Shown piece by piece: positions 53,927 to 63,855 of a stretch of DNA of 64,000 nt. Both the position numbers and the translations under genes were made by a program. The number at the start of each line of letters is the position of its first letter. The stretch's first letter is position 1. Origin of the DNA: Paracoccaceae bacterium (GTDB taxonomy: Bacteria; Pseudomonadota; Alphaproteobacteria; Rhodobacterales; Rhodobacteraceae); the NCBI GenBank assembly GCA_017854585.1, contig JAFMHK010000005.1, positions 72,908-136,907 of the forward strand. The letters run 5' to 3'. The notes below the pieces were generated by a model. It did not search any database and was not told where the DNA came from. It was given only the letters and a program-made list of their open reading frames with translations.

Positions 53927-55237
53927 ATGAAAACGAAGTATCTTTTCCCGCTTGGCGCGGTGGCGGTTGCGGCCACCCTACCCTCGGTGGGTTTCGCGCA
54001 GGACGAGGCTGCGGTCGCCGTCGATAACGCATTCATCTTCAACACGCTGCTGTTCTTGATCGGCGGCTTCCTTGTGTTCTGGATGGCAGCAGGCTTTGCG
54101 ATGCTTGAGGCGGGTCTTGTCCGCTCCAAGAACGTGACGATGCAGCTGACCAAGAACATGGCTTTGTTCGCAATTGCGTCCATCATGTACTGGATGGTCG
54201 GCTACGGCATCATGTACCCCGCCGAATGGCTGGTCGAGGGATGGCTGGGGCCGTTCTTTGCCTTTGCCGATCTTGGCGGCGACCCTGCGGTCGACGTGGG
54301 ATATGCGACGGGTTCCGATTTCTTCTTTCAGCTGATGTTCTGTGCAACAACGGCGTCGATCGTGTCCGGCACTCTGGCGGAGCGTATCAAGCTCTGGCCC
54401 TTCCTGATCTTCGTTGTCGTGCTGACAGGGTTCATCTACCCAATCGAAGCATCCTGGCAGTGGGGCGGCGGCTGGTTGGCTGAAGCAGGCTTCTCGGACT
54501 TCGCCGGTTCGACGCTGGTGCACGCAGCCGGTGGTTTCGCGGCCCTTGCAGGCGCCATCATCCTTGGACCGCGCCTTGGCAAATTCGGCAAGGACGGCAA
54601 GGTCAACCCGATGCCCGGCTCCAATCTGGCGCTGGCAACCTTGGGCACGTTCGTTCTGTGGCTAGGCTGGTTCGGCTTCAACGGCGGCTCGCAGCTGGCG
54701 CTGGGCACCGAGGCAGATGCCAACGCTGTCGCGATCATCTTCGCCAACACCAACATGGCAGCGGCAGCCGGTGCAATCGCCGCACTGATCCTGACGCAGG
54801 TCTTGTATGGCAAGGTCGACCTTACCATGGTCCTGAACGGCGCGCTGGCCGGGCTGGTATCGATCACGGCAGGCCCGCTGGACCCATCGCTGTTCGGTGC
54901 GCTGTGGATTGGCGCGGTTGGCGGCATAATCGTGGTCTTGACCGTGCCGATGCTGGACAAGATGAAGATCGACGACGTGGTCGGCGCCATCCCCGTGCAC
55001 CTTATTGCAGGTTTCTGGGGAACGCTGGCGGTTCCCTTCTACACCGAAGGCACCAACTTTGTGACACAGATCATGGGCTTTGCCGCAATCGGCGGGTTCG
55101 TCTTCGTGACCTCGTTGGTTGTCTGGGTCATCATCAAGTCGGTCATGGGCCTGCGTCCCAGCGAAGAGGACGAGATTGCCGGTCTGGACGTGTCGGAATT
55201 GGGCATGGAAGCCTACCCCGACTTCACCAAAGGCTAA
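53927..55237 (+). CDS. amtB: ammonium transporter AmtB
   Basis: A 436-aa channel with a cleavable-type N-terminal segment (about residues 1-23) and about 11 TM helices. The pore twin histidines are found in VHAAGGFAALAG and AIPVHLIAGFWG. AEWLVEGW and FCATTASIVSG are also typical of the family. The start ATG is about ten bases from AAGGGT; an in-frame ATG nine bases earlier is too close to it. It is in an operon with glnK and ends at a terminator. Confidence 0.96.
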   Translation: MKTKYLFPLGAVAVAATLPSVGFAQDEAAVAVDNAFIFNTLLFLIGGFLVFWMAAGFAMLEAGLVRSKNVTMQLTKNMALFAIASIMYWMVGYGIMYPAEWLVEGWLGPFFAFADLGGDPAVDVGYATGSDFFFQLMFCATTASIVSGTLAERIKLWPFLIFVVVLTGFIYPIEASWQWGGGWLAEAGFSDFAGSTLVHAAGGFAALAGAIILGPRLGKFGKDGKVNPMPGSNLALATLGTFVLWLGWFGFNGGSQLALGTEADANAVAIIFANTNMAAAAGAIAALILTQVLYGKVDLTMVLNGALAGLVSITAGPLDPSLFGALWIGAVGGIIVVLTVPMLDKMKIDDVVGAIPVHLIAGFWGTLAVPFYTEGTNFVTQIMGFAAIGGFVFVTSLVVWVIIKSVMGLRPSEEDEIAGLDVSELGMEAYPDFTKG

Positions 55238-55273
55238 GCAATTGCTTGCATCCCGGTTCGCCGGGAGACGGAG

Positions 55274-55299
55274 AAGGGCGCCCTTGCGGCGCCCTTTTT
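55274..55299 (+). terminator. rho-independent terminator after amtB
   Basis: AAGGGCGCC and GGCGCCCTT form the stem around a CTTGC loop, ending in a five-T run. It lies 36 bp past the amtB stop. Confidence 0.88.
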
Positions 55300-55454
55300 C
55301 ATGGGAAATTCACAGCGGCAAGGGTTGCGCGCGATCAGACATGCGGCGGCCCCTGCTGTCGCGGCGGTGCCAAGCCCGCAGTAGGCACCCCGGATATCAA
55401 GACGACCACCCCTAGGGCATTGCCCATCATCAGGCAGTTCAGTGCCCCAGAACA

Positions 55455-55481
55455 GAAAAAGAGCGCTAAAGAGCGCCCTTT
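55455..55481 (-). terminator. terminator after trxA (addA operon end)
   Basis: On the minus strand AAGGGCGCT and AGCGCTCTT form a 9-bp stem with one mismatch and a 4-base loop, followed by TTT. It is located 22 bp beyond the trxA stop. Confidence 0.8.
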
Positions 55482-55502
55482 GACTTCAGATTTTACAACG
55501 GA

Positions 55503-55823
55503 TCAGACTTCTTCGTCGATCCATTTTTGAAGCGCGGCCTTGGGTGCGGCACCAACCTTGTTCGAAACAACTTCGCCGTTCTTGAACATGAACAGCGCGG
55601 GAATCCCGCGGACACCCAGTTGCATGGGCGAATTCGGGTTGTCGTCCACGTTGACCTTCACGATCTTTACTCGACCGTCATATTCGGCGGAAAGTTCCTC
55701 CAGCGCTGGGCCGATCTGCTTGCACGGACCGCACCATTCCGCCCAGAAGTCCACGATAACGGGGATGTCGGATTGGCGCACTTCGGCGTCGAATGTCGCG
55801 TCGGTAACGGAAACGGTAGCCAT
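55503..55823 (-). CDS. trxA: thioredoxin 1
   Basis: A 106-aa cytoplasmic thioredoxin with the active-site WCGPC (C31, C34) in [16 protein letters not shown] and the cis-proline region [12 protein letters not shown]. It is the electron donor for ribonucleotide reductase, peroxiredoxins and other thiol enzymes. AAGGAG precedes the ATG. It lies 63 bp downstream of addA on the same strand and closes that gene run. Confidence 0.97.
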   Translation of the reverse strand: MATVSVTDATFDAEVRQSDIPVIVDFWAEWCGPCKQIGPALEELSAEYDGRVKIVKVNVDDNPNSPMQLGVRGIPALFMFKNGEVVSNKVGAAPKAALQKWIDEEV

Positions 55824-55886
55824 GGGGCGCTCCTTGGGGCTGGAAAACTGGTTGGACTGGGAACCTAAGTAGACGGCAGTCTGCGG

Positions 55887-58800
55887 TCAAGGGATGGCGA
55901 CCCTTTGCAACGCTGCCATGACGCTGTCGTGAGGCAACAACATCAGGCTGGCATCGCGCGACCACAAGATCGCAGTGTCTATCCGTCTGCCGGGATAAAG
56001 CAGGCCCAGCATTTCGGCATAGGCGCCAAGTTGACGTTTCAGACCTTCGGGCACTGCATCAGGTGACGCGGGCACCACCGCGTTGGTCTTGAAATCCACC
56101 GCCAGCACCGCGTCGTCAGTAACGACCAACCGATCGATCGCCCCGATAAGTTGACAATTCAGGGTGGGGCTGTGGGCAGTCAGCTCCACCTCCGCCAGCG
56201 CGGTTGGGGAGAAGACATGGGAGAGGCGCGGATTGGTCAGGACGCCGATCGCCTCGGCCAACAGGGGCGCGATTTCGGCATCGTCGGGCACCGGCCCATC
56301 AAGCCCCGCGATGCTGGGTGCCGCAGCGGGCCAAGCCGGGGCAGGCAGCGTCGGCAGATGTTCAAGCAACAGGTGCACCAAACGGCCCCGGCGCAACGCG
56401 GCTTCCTCGGACAGGCCGGCCCCCTCACCCGGCAGCGCCTTTGCACCGCCAAGGTCCGAGGGGCTTAGCGCCGGGCGGTCGCGGGCAACCTCGGGGGCAG
56501 GTGTCTCGGCCCATGGTGGCAGGACGGCACGCGATGGCGTGGCCGTATCGCGGCCCGCCTCCGTCATGGACCAATCGCCGGTTTCATGGCGCAACATCAT
56601 CCCATCGGGCGTCGTGACAGACCGGGCGCCAAGTGCCTGCAAAGCAGCCTCGACCGTTCGGAACCAGCTTTTTTCCGGGGTATCCCCGATCTTGCCGGCG
56701 GCCGCGATGATCACCCATGTCTCAGCGCGCGTCAGCGCCACATACAGAAGGCGGTTCCGCTCTTCCTCATCCTTGCGTTTGCGCAGGTCGGCGGCCTCTT
56801 GCGCGGCCGGGGGCAGGTTGTCTGACTTGACCCCCCAGATCACCGGCCCCCCCTCTGGGTGCAACAGATCGGGGCCTGATCGGTTGCCTTCGGGCATCTT
56901 GGCATCGGGCAGGATCACGATGGGCGCCTCAAGCCCTTTGGCCCCGTGTACCGTCATCACCCGGATCTGATGGGTCAGGCCGCTTGGGTCGCGTTTGATG
57001 GTCACGTCATCGCTTTGCAGCCAGCCGACGAAACCCGTCAGGCTTGGCACTTCGGTCTGTTCATAGGCCAGCGCCTGAGCCAGCATCGCATCAATGCCAT
57101 CTTCGGCCTCGGGACCAAGGCGGGCCAGCAAGCGCCGCCGCCCGTCATGACGGATCAGCACCCGTTCCAGCAGATCGTAGGGGCGCAGGAAATCGGCCTT
57201 GTTCCGCAGATCGGTCAACATGGCATGTGTATCGGCAAAATCCGCCGAACGTGCGCGGAGGGCCTGCCAGAGAAAGGCCCGTTCGGGGCGGTTGTGCGCC
57301 AGCGCGAACAACGCGTCCTCTGTCCATCCGAACAAGGGTGAGCGCAGGACCGCTGCCAACGACAGGTCATCCTCGGGCGTGGCCAGAAATGCCATCAGGG
57401 CGATCAGGTCCTTGACGGCAAGCTGGGCGGCGACGCGCATCCGGTCGGGTCCGGAAATGGGCAGTTGCCTTGCCTTGATCGCGGCAATGATCTCGTGAAA
57501 CAGGTCTGATCGGCGCTGCACCAGGATAAGAATATCCTCGGGCCGCACACGCCGGCGTTCGCCCGAAACCACAATCTGCGTCCCATCGGACAGCATCGCG
57601 TCGACACGCTCGGCGACCATCTGGGCAAGTAAATTGTAATGGTGGTCGTGGGCACGCAGATCGACCGGATCGTGCCAATCCGGCGGCTCTTGATTTTCGG
57701 TCTTGGGGACATGGGGCCACAGGTCCACCCGGCCGGGCAGCGCATCAAAAAAGGCAAGGTGCCGGACATCACCGCCAAGGCCGGGACCACCAGCCCCTTC
57801 CGCGACCTTGTCCACCACCTGCAAGATCGCCGGAGCCGAACGGAACGACCAGATCAGTTCTTCGGATTGGAACGGCGCACCGATATCGGTCAGCCGGGTT
57901 TGGAAATGGTGGCGCATCCGGTCGAAGCCTTCGGGGTCCGCACCCTGAAAGGAGTAAATCGACTGTTTCTTGTCACCCACGACGAAGATGGTGCGCGCTA
58001 CCTCATCGCGCGCGCCCTGCCCCGCTGCAAAATCCTCGGCCAGTTTTGCGACGATCTGCCATTGGATCGGGGCGGTGTCCTGCGCCTCGTCCACCAAGAT
58101 GTGGTCGATCCCGCCATCCAGCCGGAACAAGACCCAAGGCGCCACGCCGGGCAGGTTCAGCAGATCACGCGTCTTGCGGATCAGATCATCGAAATCAAGC
58201 CAGCCCCGGCGCGCCTTGGCATCGGCGTAGGCTGGCAAGATATGGTCGGCAAAACGATGAAGCGCATTGGTTCGTTGTGCCGTTTCAAAGGCCAGCCGCA
58301 GGGGCCGCGCGGCCTCGACCCGCAGCATCAGATCATGCAGGCGAGGCAGGTCAGGGCCCATGGCGTCACGGATGCCCTTGTTGATGAACGCATCGATCTT
58401 GGCTGCAAAGGGGGCCTTGGTGCCGGTGCCAAAGAGCAGACAAGCCTCAAGCTCTTCAAGATCGGATAGGGTCACGGCGGTCCAATCCACCGCTTGGAAC
58501 ACATCGTAGGTTTTCTTCTGGTTCGCTTTCGCGGGGTCGAGCAACGGCACGATGCGTGCGCACATCAGCCCCTCATCACCCATGACCACGCGTGCGATCA
58601 GATCATCGGCGGTCATGTCCGGGGCAATGCCCAGCCAGCTGCAGATTTCTTCTCGGGTCTCAGTAGGGTCCAGCGCCTCGGCATTGCCCACGACGCTAAG
58701 CGCAAGGCGGGTCAGCTGATCTTCTTCCGACAGGTAATTCACCAGCCCGTCAACAACCGCCTCCGCAGCGGGATCGGCGGCCAATGCATCCAGCAGGTCG

Positions 58801-59273
58801 GAGACAAGGCGGATCCGCTGGCGGTCTTCGATTTCAGTAAATCCGGGCGTGACGCCCGCCTCCAGCGGGAAACGTCGCAGGACGGCCGCGCAGAAGGAAT
58901 GGATTGTCTGGATCTTGAGGCCGCCGGGCGTCTCGATCGCGCGGGCAAAAAGCGTGCGCGCACGTGACAGCAGCGATGGGTCCAATGTCTGGGTCACGCC
59001 AAGACCATCCAGTTGTTGGCGAAGGCCTTGATCATCCAGCATGGCCCATTCGCCCAACCGCTTGAACAGGCGGTTCTGCATCTCGGATGCGGCGGCCTTG
59101 GTGTAGGTCAGGCACAAGATCCGTTCGGGCGGGACCTGATCCAGCAACAACCGCGCCACCCGGTCGGTCAGAACGCGGGTCTTGCCGCTGCCGGCATTGG
59201 CGCTGAGCCATGTGGAACTGCCGGGGTTGGCGGCGGTTACCTGTGCGCGGCTGGCGTCGTCCATTTCAATCAT
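55887..59273 (-). CDS. addA: double-strand break repair helicase-nuclease AddA
   Basis: A 1128-aa UvrD-type helicase fused to a C-terminal nuclease. Walker A is SANAGSGKT at residues 24-32, and LCLTYTKAAASEM and VDEAQDT are further helicase motifs. The PD-(D/E)XK nuclease at about residues 1040-1090 has IGAIDRLV, AVDFKTN and QLGAYAEML. With AddB it resects breaks to load RecA. The ATG start overlaps the addB stop by 8 bp, so the subunits are coupled. An upstream open stretch of 26 codons lies in addB. Confidence 0.97.
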   Translation of the reverse strand: MIEMDDASRAQVTAANPGSSTWLSANAGSGKTRVLTDRVARLLLDQVPPERILCLTYTKAAASEMQNRLFKRLGEWAMLDDQGLRQQLDGLGVTQTLDPSLLSRARTLFARAIETPGGLKIQTIHSFCAAVLRRFPLEAGVTPGFTEIEDRQRIRLVSDLLDALAADPAAEAVVDGLVNYLSEEDQLTRLALSVVGNAEALDPTETREEICSWLGIAPDMTADDLIARVVMGDEGLMCARIVPLLDPAKANQKKTYDVFQAVDWTAVTLSDLEELEACLLFGTGTKAPFAAKIDAFINKGIRDAMGPDLPRLHDLMLRVEAARPLRLAFETAQRTNALHRFADHILPAYADAKARRGWLDFDDLIRKTRDLLNLPGVAPWVLFRLDGGIDHILVDEAQDTAPIQWQIVAKLAEDFAAGQGARDEVARTIFVVGDKKQSIYSFQGADPEGFDRMRHHFQTRLTDIGAPFQSEELIWSFRSAPAILQVVDKVAEGAGGPGLGGDVRHLAFFDALPGRVDLWPHVPKTENQEPPDWHDPVDLRAHDHHYNLLAQMVAERVDAMLSDGTQIVVSGERRRVRPEDILILVQRRSDLFHEIIAAIKARQLPISGPDRMRVAAQLAVKDLIALMAFLATPEDDLSLAAVLRSPLFGWTEDALFALAHNRPERAFLWQALRARSADFADTHAMLTDLRNKADFLRPYDLLERVLIRHDGRRRLLARLGPEAEDGIDAMLAQALAYEQTEVPSLTGFVGWLQSDDVTIKRDPSGLTHQIRVMTVHGAKGLEAPIVILPDAKMPEGNRSGPDLLHPEGGPVIWGVKSDNLPPAAQEAADLRKRKDEEERNRLLYVALTRAETWVIIAAAGKIGDTPEKSWFRTVEAALQALGARSVTTPDGMMLRHETGDWSMTEAGRDTATPSRAVLPPWAETPAPEVARDRPALSPSDLGGAKALPGEGAGLSEEAALRRGRLVHLLLEHLPTLPAPAWPAAAPSIAGLDGPVPDDAEIAPLLAEAIGVLTNPRLSHVFSPTALAEVELTAHSPTLNCQLIGAIDRLVVTDDAVLAVDFKTNAVVPASPDAVPEGLKRQLGAYAEMLGLLYPGRRIDTAILWSRDASLMLLPHDSVMAALQRVAIP

Positions 59274-62229
59274 CGCGCCCCCCAACGTCTTGCGGCACCG
59301 GCAGATCGGCATCGGACCATTCACCGTGTCGGGCGAGGTGATCAAAGTCACCGTCGTAGCGGACGCCTTCCATCGCGCGGCGCGAAATATAGCCAGTGGA
59401 CGGTTGGCGGAAATGGGTGATCAATTTGCGGAATTCATCCTCGATCCGGGCAAGGTCACTGGGCGTCGGTTCATGGACCAGTTCCCGAGGGTTGTTGCCC
59501 ACACTGACATAGGCGATGCGCGCGGCATGGGCCGATCCAGCCTCGGAAAATGCGCCCTTGTCCGCCATCACGGCCTCCAGCCACAATTGCTTGGTGAAGG
59601 CGCGTTCCTGTTTGGCGCTGGGCACGGGCCCTGTCTTGTAGTCGTAAATTGCCACGCGCCCGTCGGGCAGGCGGTCGACCCGGTCGGCCTTGGCACGCAG
59701 CGTCAGGTCAAGGTCGGGCAGATGCCATTCCGCCATGGTTTCGCGCAACCACGGAGTGGCAAGATCGCGACGGGCCCGTTCCCCGTCAAGAAACCAGTCG
59801 GCGACCCGTTCAAGACGTGCGCGCCAGACCCGGCGGGCGGCGGGCCATGGCGCACCTTCGACCAGACGTTCATCCGCCAGTTGCAGCAACAGATCCCGGG
59901 CATTGGCAGGCAGCGCGTTGGCGGTGCCATCCACAAACCTGTTCAAGATATCGTGCAAGACTTCGCCCCGCAGGGCCGCATCGGGGCTGGGACGCAGCGG
60001 ATCAAGCGCGCGCAATCGCAATACGCGCGCGGCATAGACCGCATATGGGTCACGGATCAGACGCTCGACATCGGTGATGGAAATGCGTTTGGGCCGCGCC
60101 GCCAGCGGTGGGCGGGGCGCCGGGCGCGGGGCGGAGGCAACGCGCGTCTCGGGCGTGGTCAGGGCGGCCGCCCGGTCCAGCCACATCTGGCCGCGGCCCA
60201 TCATTGCATCAAGTTCTGCGGCGGCGCCGGTGCCGGACCCGCGGAGCAGGTTGGTCAGCCGGTTCAACCAGCGCGATGGCACCGTTTCTGTCTCGGCATC
60301 GCGGGTGGACCGGCAAAGCCACACCTCTTTTGCGGCCGCCGCCTGTTGGAAATCATGCGCCGAAAGGCCGATTTGCCGATCCGGCAGCCGCAGCCCGGCC
60401 TGATCGCGCATGGTGCGGTTCAACCACGGGTCGGCGGTGGGCAGCGCGGGCCAGGTTCCTTCGTTCAGACCCGCAAGGATCAGAAGGTCGGCACCTTGCA
60501 CCCGCGCCTCCAAAGCGCCCCAGATCATGATGTTCGCATGCGGGCGCAAAGGGTTGCGGGCCTCTCGGTCCTGCAAAAGCGCGGTGAAAAGATCCGCGTA
60601 ATCGCGCGCCGTCATGGGGCTGCCGGCATCGGCCTCGGCTGCAAGGGTCCGCATCAAGGCGGTGCATTCCGCCCCATCTTCGCCATCCCACAAGCGCGCG
60701 GGTTGACCGTTTGGTCCCGCCGCCAGAACATTCGCCAAGGCCAGATGTCCCGCAACGCGGGCCGCCAAGGGCTGTGCCCCGGCATCCCAATCCACCAAGA
60801 GAGCGTCGCACAGCCATGTCACCCACGCCATTGCATCGGGGTCCGTATCGCGCCGCGCCGCCCACGCGACCAGGGCCTTGCGCGATGGAACCGGGCCACC
60901 GCCGCGCAGCACCTGCAGTTCCAGATCACGGCTGCGCAACAGGTGGGGGCCGCGCGCATCGGAATCGGAATTACACAATGGATGCTTGAGCAGGACCAGC
61001 AGCGCCTCGGAGGTGACAACGTCGGTCATGGCGTCGGCCACATGCCGCAAGAACCGCCCCGGCGCGCTGAGCGACAGGGGTTGCCCGGCGCTGTCGTCGG
61101 GCAAGATGCCCCATCGGTCCAAGGCAGCAGTCACCTGTCGGGTCAGTACGCGATCAGGGCTGATCAAGGCCGCCGGCAGCCCTTGTTCAGCCGCCTCACG
61201 CAGACGCAGGGCAATGGCCGTCGCCTCGGCCTGCGGGTTTGGCGCCTCCAGCAAGGTCATGCCGGACAGGGCCGGGCCCAAATCGCCAAGTTTCGGTCCC
61301 TCTTCGCGCCACTGATCGGTGACGGGCGCGGGACGCAGCGCAAGCGAGATCAAACGATTGCGTAATGGGTTGGGCGCGGTCACGTCGCCCCAGACCGGTA
61401 TCTCGGCCGGGGATAAACCGACGCGCCGGGCAAAGGCCCCAAGGCGGAACTGGGGATGATCCTCTCCGGACAGACCCTGCGCGCGCCCGTCAAGAATACG
61501 GTCCCAGAGGGCGGCGGGCATCGCATCATCCAGCCCCGGCAGGATCACGGCCCCCTGCGGCAGCAGCGCCACGGCCGCCATGAATCGCGCGGTCGCCCCG
61601 CGCGACCCGGTGGACCCGGCAACAATCACCGGATGATCAGGCGGTGACAAACGCCATTGGTCGGCCAGATGATCGACCACACGCGTTTGCCGCGCCTCGG
61701 CCGTCAGGGGAACATCAAGGCCACCGAAATAAGTGGTGACGATCCCAAGGAATGCCTGCGTCCGGGCCCAGTGCTGCGAATGTTCTCCGACCTCCAAAGC
61801 GGCGATGATATCGGGTGTCACGCGCTCCTCGTGCATTTCACCCATCAGATCCGCGAGGCTATCGGCCAAGTCGAAGATCGCCGCGCGCGGGGCGAGTTCA
61901 GGTTGATGATGGATGAGGGCGCCAACCAGTTGCGCCAGTTGCAGCCGCAGGCGCAGCGGCGGAACAGAAGGTGGCAGGCCGATCAGGTCGGCCCTCTCGG
62001 CCAGAGCACCGATCGGCTTGATACGGGGCAGAAAGCTTGCGTTGCGCTGGGCATAAAGGCCGCGCAATCGCCTTGCCATGCGGGCGGTGCTGACGTGCAC
62101 CTCGACCCGGCCCAGCGCCTCGGGCGGCTGACCAAGCAGGCGCGCGTCAAGGCCAGCCAGAAGGCTGCTGGCGAAGTCGGCGCCGGGCGGTGTTGCGAAG
62201 ACACGGGCGCGGTCTGTCGGCTCAAACAT
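59266..62229 (-). CDS. addB: double-strand break repair protein AddB
   Basis: A 987-aa partner of AddA with an inactive-type helicase fold and a C-terminal nuclease. The nuclease has ITDVERLIRDPYAVYAARVL, LRGEVLHDILNRF, DRLPDGRVAIYDYKTG (near residue 860) and QLWLEAVM. No cysteine cluster of the kind that holds an iron-sulfur staple in Bacillus AddB is visible around the nuclease: the usual Cys position reads RDPYAVYA, and the C-terminus has no Cys. The ATG has GGAG upstream and overlaps the murU stop by 8 bp. Confidence 0.95.
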   Translation of the reverse strand: MFEPTDRARVFATPPGADFASSLLAGLDARLLGQPPEALGRVEVHVSTARMARRLRGLYAQRNASFLPRIKPIGALAERADLIGLPPSVPPLRLRLQLAQLVGALIHHQPELAPRAAIFDLADSLADLMGEMHEERVTPDIIAALEVGEHSQHWARTQAFLGIVTTYFGGLDVPLTAEARQTRVVDHLADQWRLSPPDHPVIVAGSTGSRGATARFMAAVALLPQGAVILPGLDDAMPAALWDRILDGRAQGLSGEDHPQFRLGAFARRVGLSPAEIPVWGDVTAPNPLRNRLISLALRPAPVTDQWREEGPKLGDLGPALSGMTLLEAPNPQAEATAIALRLREAAEQGLPAALISPDRVLTRQVTAALDRWGILPDDSAGQPLSLSAPGRFLRHVADAMTDVVTSEALLVLLKHPLCNSDSDARGPHLLRSRDLELQVLRGGGPVPSRKALVAWAARRDTDPDAMAWVTWLCDALLVDWDAGAQPLAARVAGHLALANVLAAGPNGQPARLWDGEDGAECTALMRTLAAEADAGSPMTARDYADLFTALLQDREARNPLRPHANIMIWGALEARVQGADLLILAGLNEGTWPALPTADPWLNRTMRDQAGLRLPDRQIGLSAHDFQQAAAAKEVWLCRSTRDAETETVPSRWLNRLTNLLRGSGTGAAAELDAMMGRGQMWLDRAAALTTPETRVASAPRPAPRPPLAARPKRISITDVERLIRDPYAVYAARVLRLRALDPLRPSPDAALRGEVLHDILNRFVDGTANALPANARDLLLQLADERLVEGAPWPAARRVWRARLERVADWFLDGERARRDLATPWLRETMAEWHLPDLDLTLRAKADRVDRLPDGRVAIYDYKTGPVPSAKQERAFTKQLWLEAVMADKGAFSEAGSAHAARIAYVSVGNNPRELVHEPTPSDLARIEDEFRKLITHFRQPSTGYISRRAMEGVRYDGDFDHLARHGEWSDADLPVPQDVGGRDD

Positions 62230-62908
62230 CTGCGGCTCCAATCATCCCTTCGGCCAATGCGATGCCCTGTGGGTGGCCCACATCGGCCCATTGGCCCGGA
62301 TACATGACGCCAAACAGTTTCCCCTCATCCATCAAGGTTTGCCACACCGCACGCAGCGAAAACACCCGGTCCGGCCAATCCGCGACGATGCGGGCATCAA
62401 TGATCTGCGCGCCGGTATAAACCGCGCCGGTCTTGTCCCACGTCAGGCGCCCGTCCCGCTCCATCGCGAAATCACCGCCAGTCAGGCGGCCGACCGCACG
62501 CGTTTGGGGAACCATCAGAAGGGCGGCCCCCATGCAGGTCGGATCCCATGCGGACAGCAAGGTGTTCAGCGCATTGGGCCCGTGCCAGACCGTATCGGCG
62601 TTCAGGGTGAATACGGGCCCGGTGCCGAGGACCGTCAAAGCGTTCTTGAGACCGCCGCCAGAGTCGAGGATCTCGGGCGTTTCTTCCATGAAGTGGATGC
62701 CGCGCCCGGACAGGTGGGCAGCCATCTGATCGGCCCGGTAATGCCCGTTGACAAGCACCGGGTGGGCTATCGCTCCTTTGGCCTGTGCCAAGGCGTGGTC
62801 GATCAGCGCCAGCCCAGCCACCGATATCAGCGGCTTGGGCCGATCCGCCGTCAACGCGCCCATGCGCGTGCCGAACCCCGCAGCAAGGATCATGCATGGC
62901 AGGGTCAT
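62222..62908 (-). CDS. murU: MurNAc-alpha-1-phosphate uridylyltransferase (MurU-like)
   Basis: A 228-aa nucleotidyltransferase starting MTLPCMILAAGFGTRMGALT, with DRPKPLISVAG, FTLNADTVW and WADVGHPQGI. These are typical of sugar-1-phosphate nucleotidyltransferases. Next to amgK it is best read as MurU, turning MurNAc-1-P into UDP-MurNAc in the anabolic cell-wall recycling route that bypasses fosfomycin-sensitive MurA. Its ATG overlaps the amgK TGA. Confidence 0.9.
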   Translation of the reverse strand: MTLPCMILAAGFGTRMGALTADRPKPLISVAGLALIDHALAQAKGAIAHPVLVNGHYRADQMAAHLSGRGIHFMEETPEILDSGGGLKNALTVLGTGPVFTLNADTVWHGPNALNTLLSAWDPTCMGAALLMVPQTRAVGRLTGGDFAMERDGRLTWDKTGAVYTGAQIIDARIVADWPDRVFSLRAVWQTLMDEGKLFGVMYPGQWADVGHPQGIALAEGMIGAADV

Positions 62909-63855
62909 ATCGCGCCGTCCGCCCATGGCGCGGTGCGGTCCAGAAGTTGCGCCACGGGGGCCGCGACCCCCGAAAGCGCGGGAGACGCCAGAACGCGGCG
63001 GATCGTATCGGATGTGCGCGGCAGGAACCGCAAGTACCGCGGCTTTCCCGACAATGAAAGACGGCGAAATACCCCCAGAATACGAAGATTGCGTTGCAGG
63101 GAAAGGACGTCGATCCGCGCAGTTGCCGCGCCCACCGTCGTCCCGGCCCGATCCGCAAAATCCGCTATGAGCGTTTGCCTGAGGTCGGCCGGAACATCGC
63201 GCCTGACATCATCGAGCAGCGAGGCAAGATCGTAACCGGCGGGCAGGCCTGCCGCATCCTGAAAATCCAGAAGCCCGACCTGTGCGTCACCGTGCCTATC
63301 TGGCAGCCACATCAGATTTTCAGCGTGGTAGTCGCGCAAGGCCGTAACCGGCGCGCCGCCTGCGTGGGTGGCCAAGGCCTCCGCAAGACCGGGCAAGATG
63401 GCCCCGCGCAGGTCATCGGCATCACCCAGCAGATCGAAGGTGAGGTTTGCCATTCCCGCCATCTGTGACGGGTTCAGCGCAACAAGACCGGGCGCGAGCG
63501 GAGCCCGCGCGATACGTTGCAGCAACGCCGCTGCGGCCGCATACGCGATATTGCGATCGGTCCCCTCCACCTGTGCCAACGTGACATCTCCCAGATCCTC
63601 CAGCAGCATAAGCCCGTTGGCCTGATCTGCAGCAAGGATCCGGGGCGCAGACAAGTTCAAGCCCTGCAGATAAGCGGCCATGGTCAGAAACGCCGCAAAA
63701 CCCGCATGGTCCTGCGCAGGGGCAATCATCAGGATGGCGTGTTCCCGTGGCCCGGTCAGCCGCAGATAGCGCCGTGCCGAGGCATCACCGGCCAGCGGGG
63801 CCTGCGGTGCATCTGCCCATCCTGCTGCGGCCAGAAACGTGGCGATCTGGGTCAT
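62905..63855 (-). CDS. amgK: anomeric MurNAc/GlcNAc kinase (AmgK-like)
   Basis: A 316-aa APH-fold kinase: GDASARRYLRL in the N-lobe, RDYHAENLMWLPDR as the catalytic loop (near residue 175), and LLDFQDAAGLPAGYDLASL as the metal-binding segment (near 195). AmgK phosphorylates the anomeric position of MurNAc and GlcNAc in wall recycling. The ATG overlaps the tsaE stop by one base (TGATG). It is coupled to murU downstream. Confidence 0.91.
   Translation of the reverse strand: MTQIATFLAAAGWADAPQAPLAGDASARRYLRLTGPREHAILMIAPAQDHAGFAAFLTMAAYLQGLNLSAPRILAADQANGLMLLEDLGDVTLAQVEGTDRNIAYAAAAALLQRIARAPLAPGLVALNPSQMAGMANLTFDLLGDADDLRGAILPGLAEALATHAGGAPVTALRDYHAENLMWLPDRHGDAQVGLLDFQDAAGLPAGYDLASLLDDVRRDVPADLRQTLIADFADRAGTTVGAATARIDVLSLQRNLRILGVFRRLSLSGKPRYLRFLPRTSDTIRRVLASPALSGVAAPVAQLLDRTAPWADGAI

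Noticed and set aside
59182-61365. A 727-codon plus-strand ORF
   Set aside because: It is antisense to addB. Its composition is Arg/Gly/Gln-rich with no recognisable domain.
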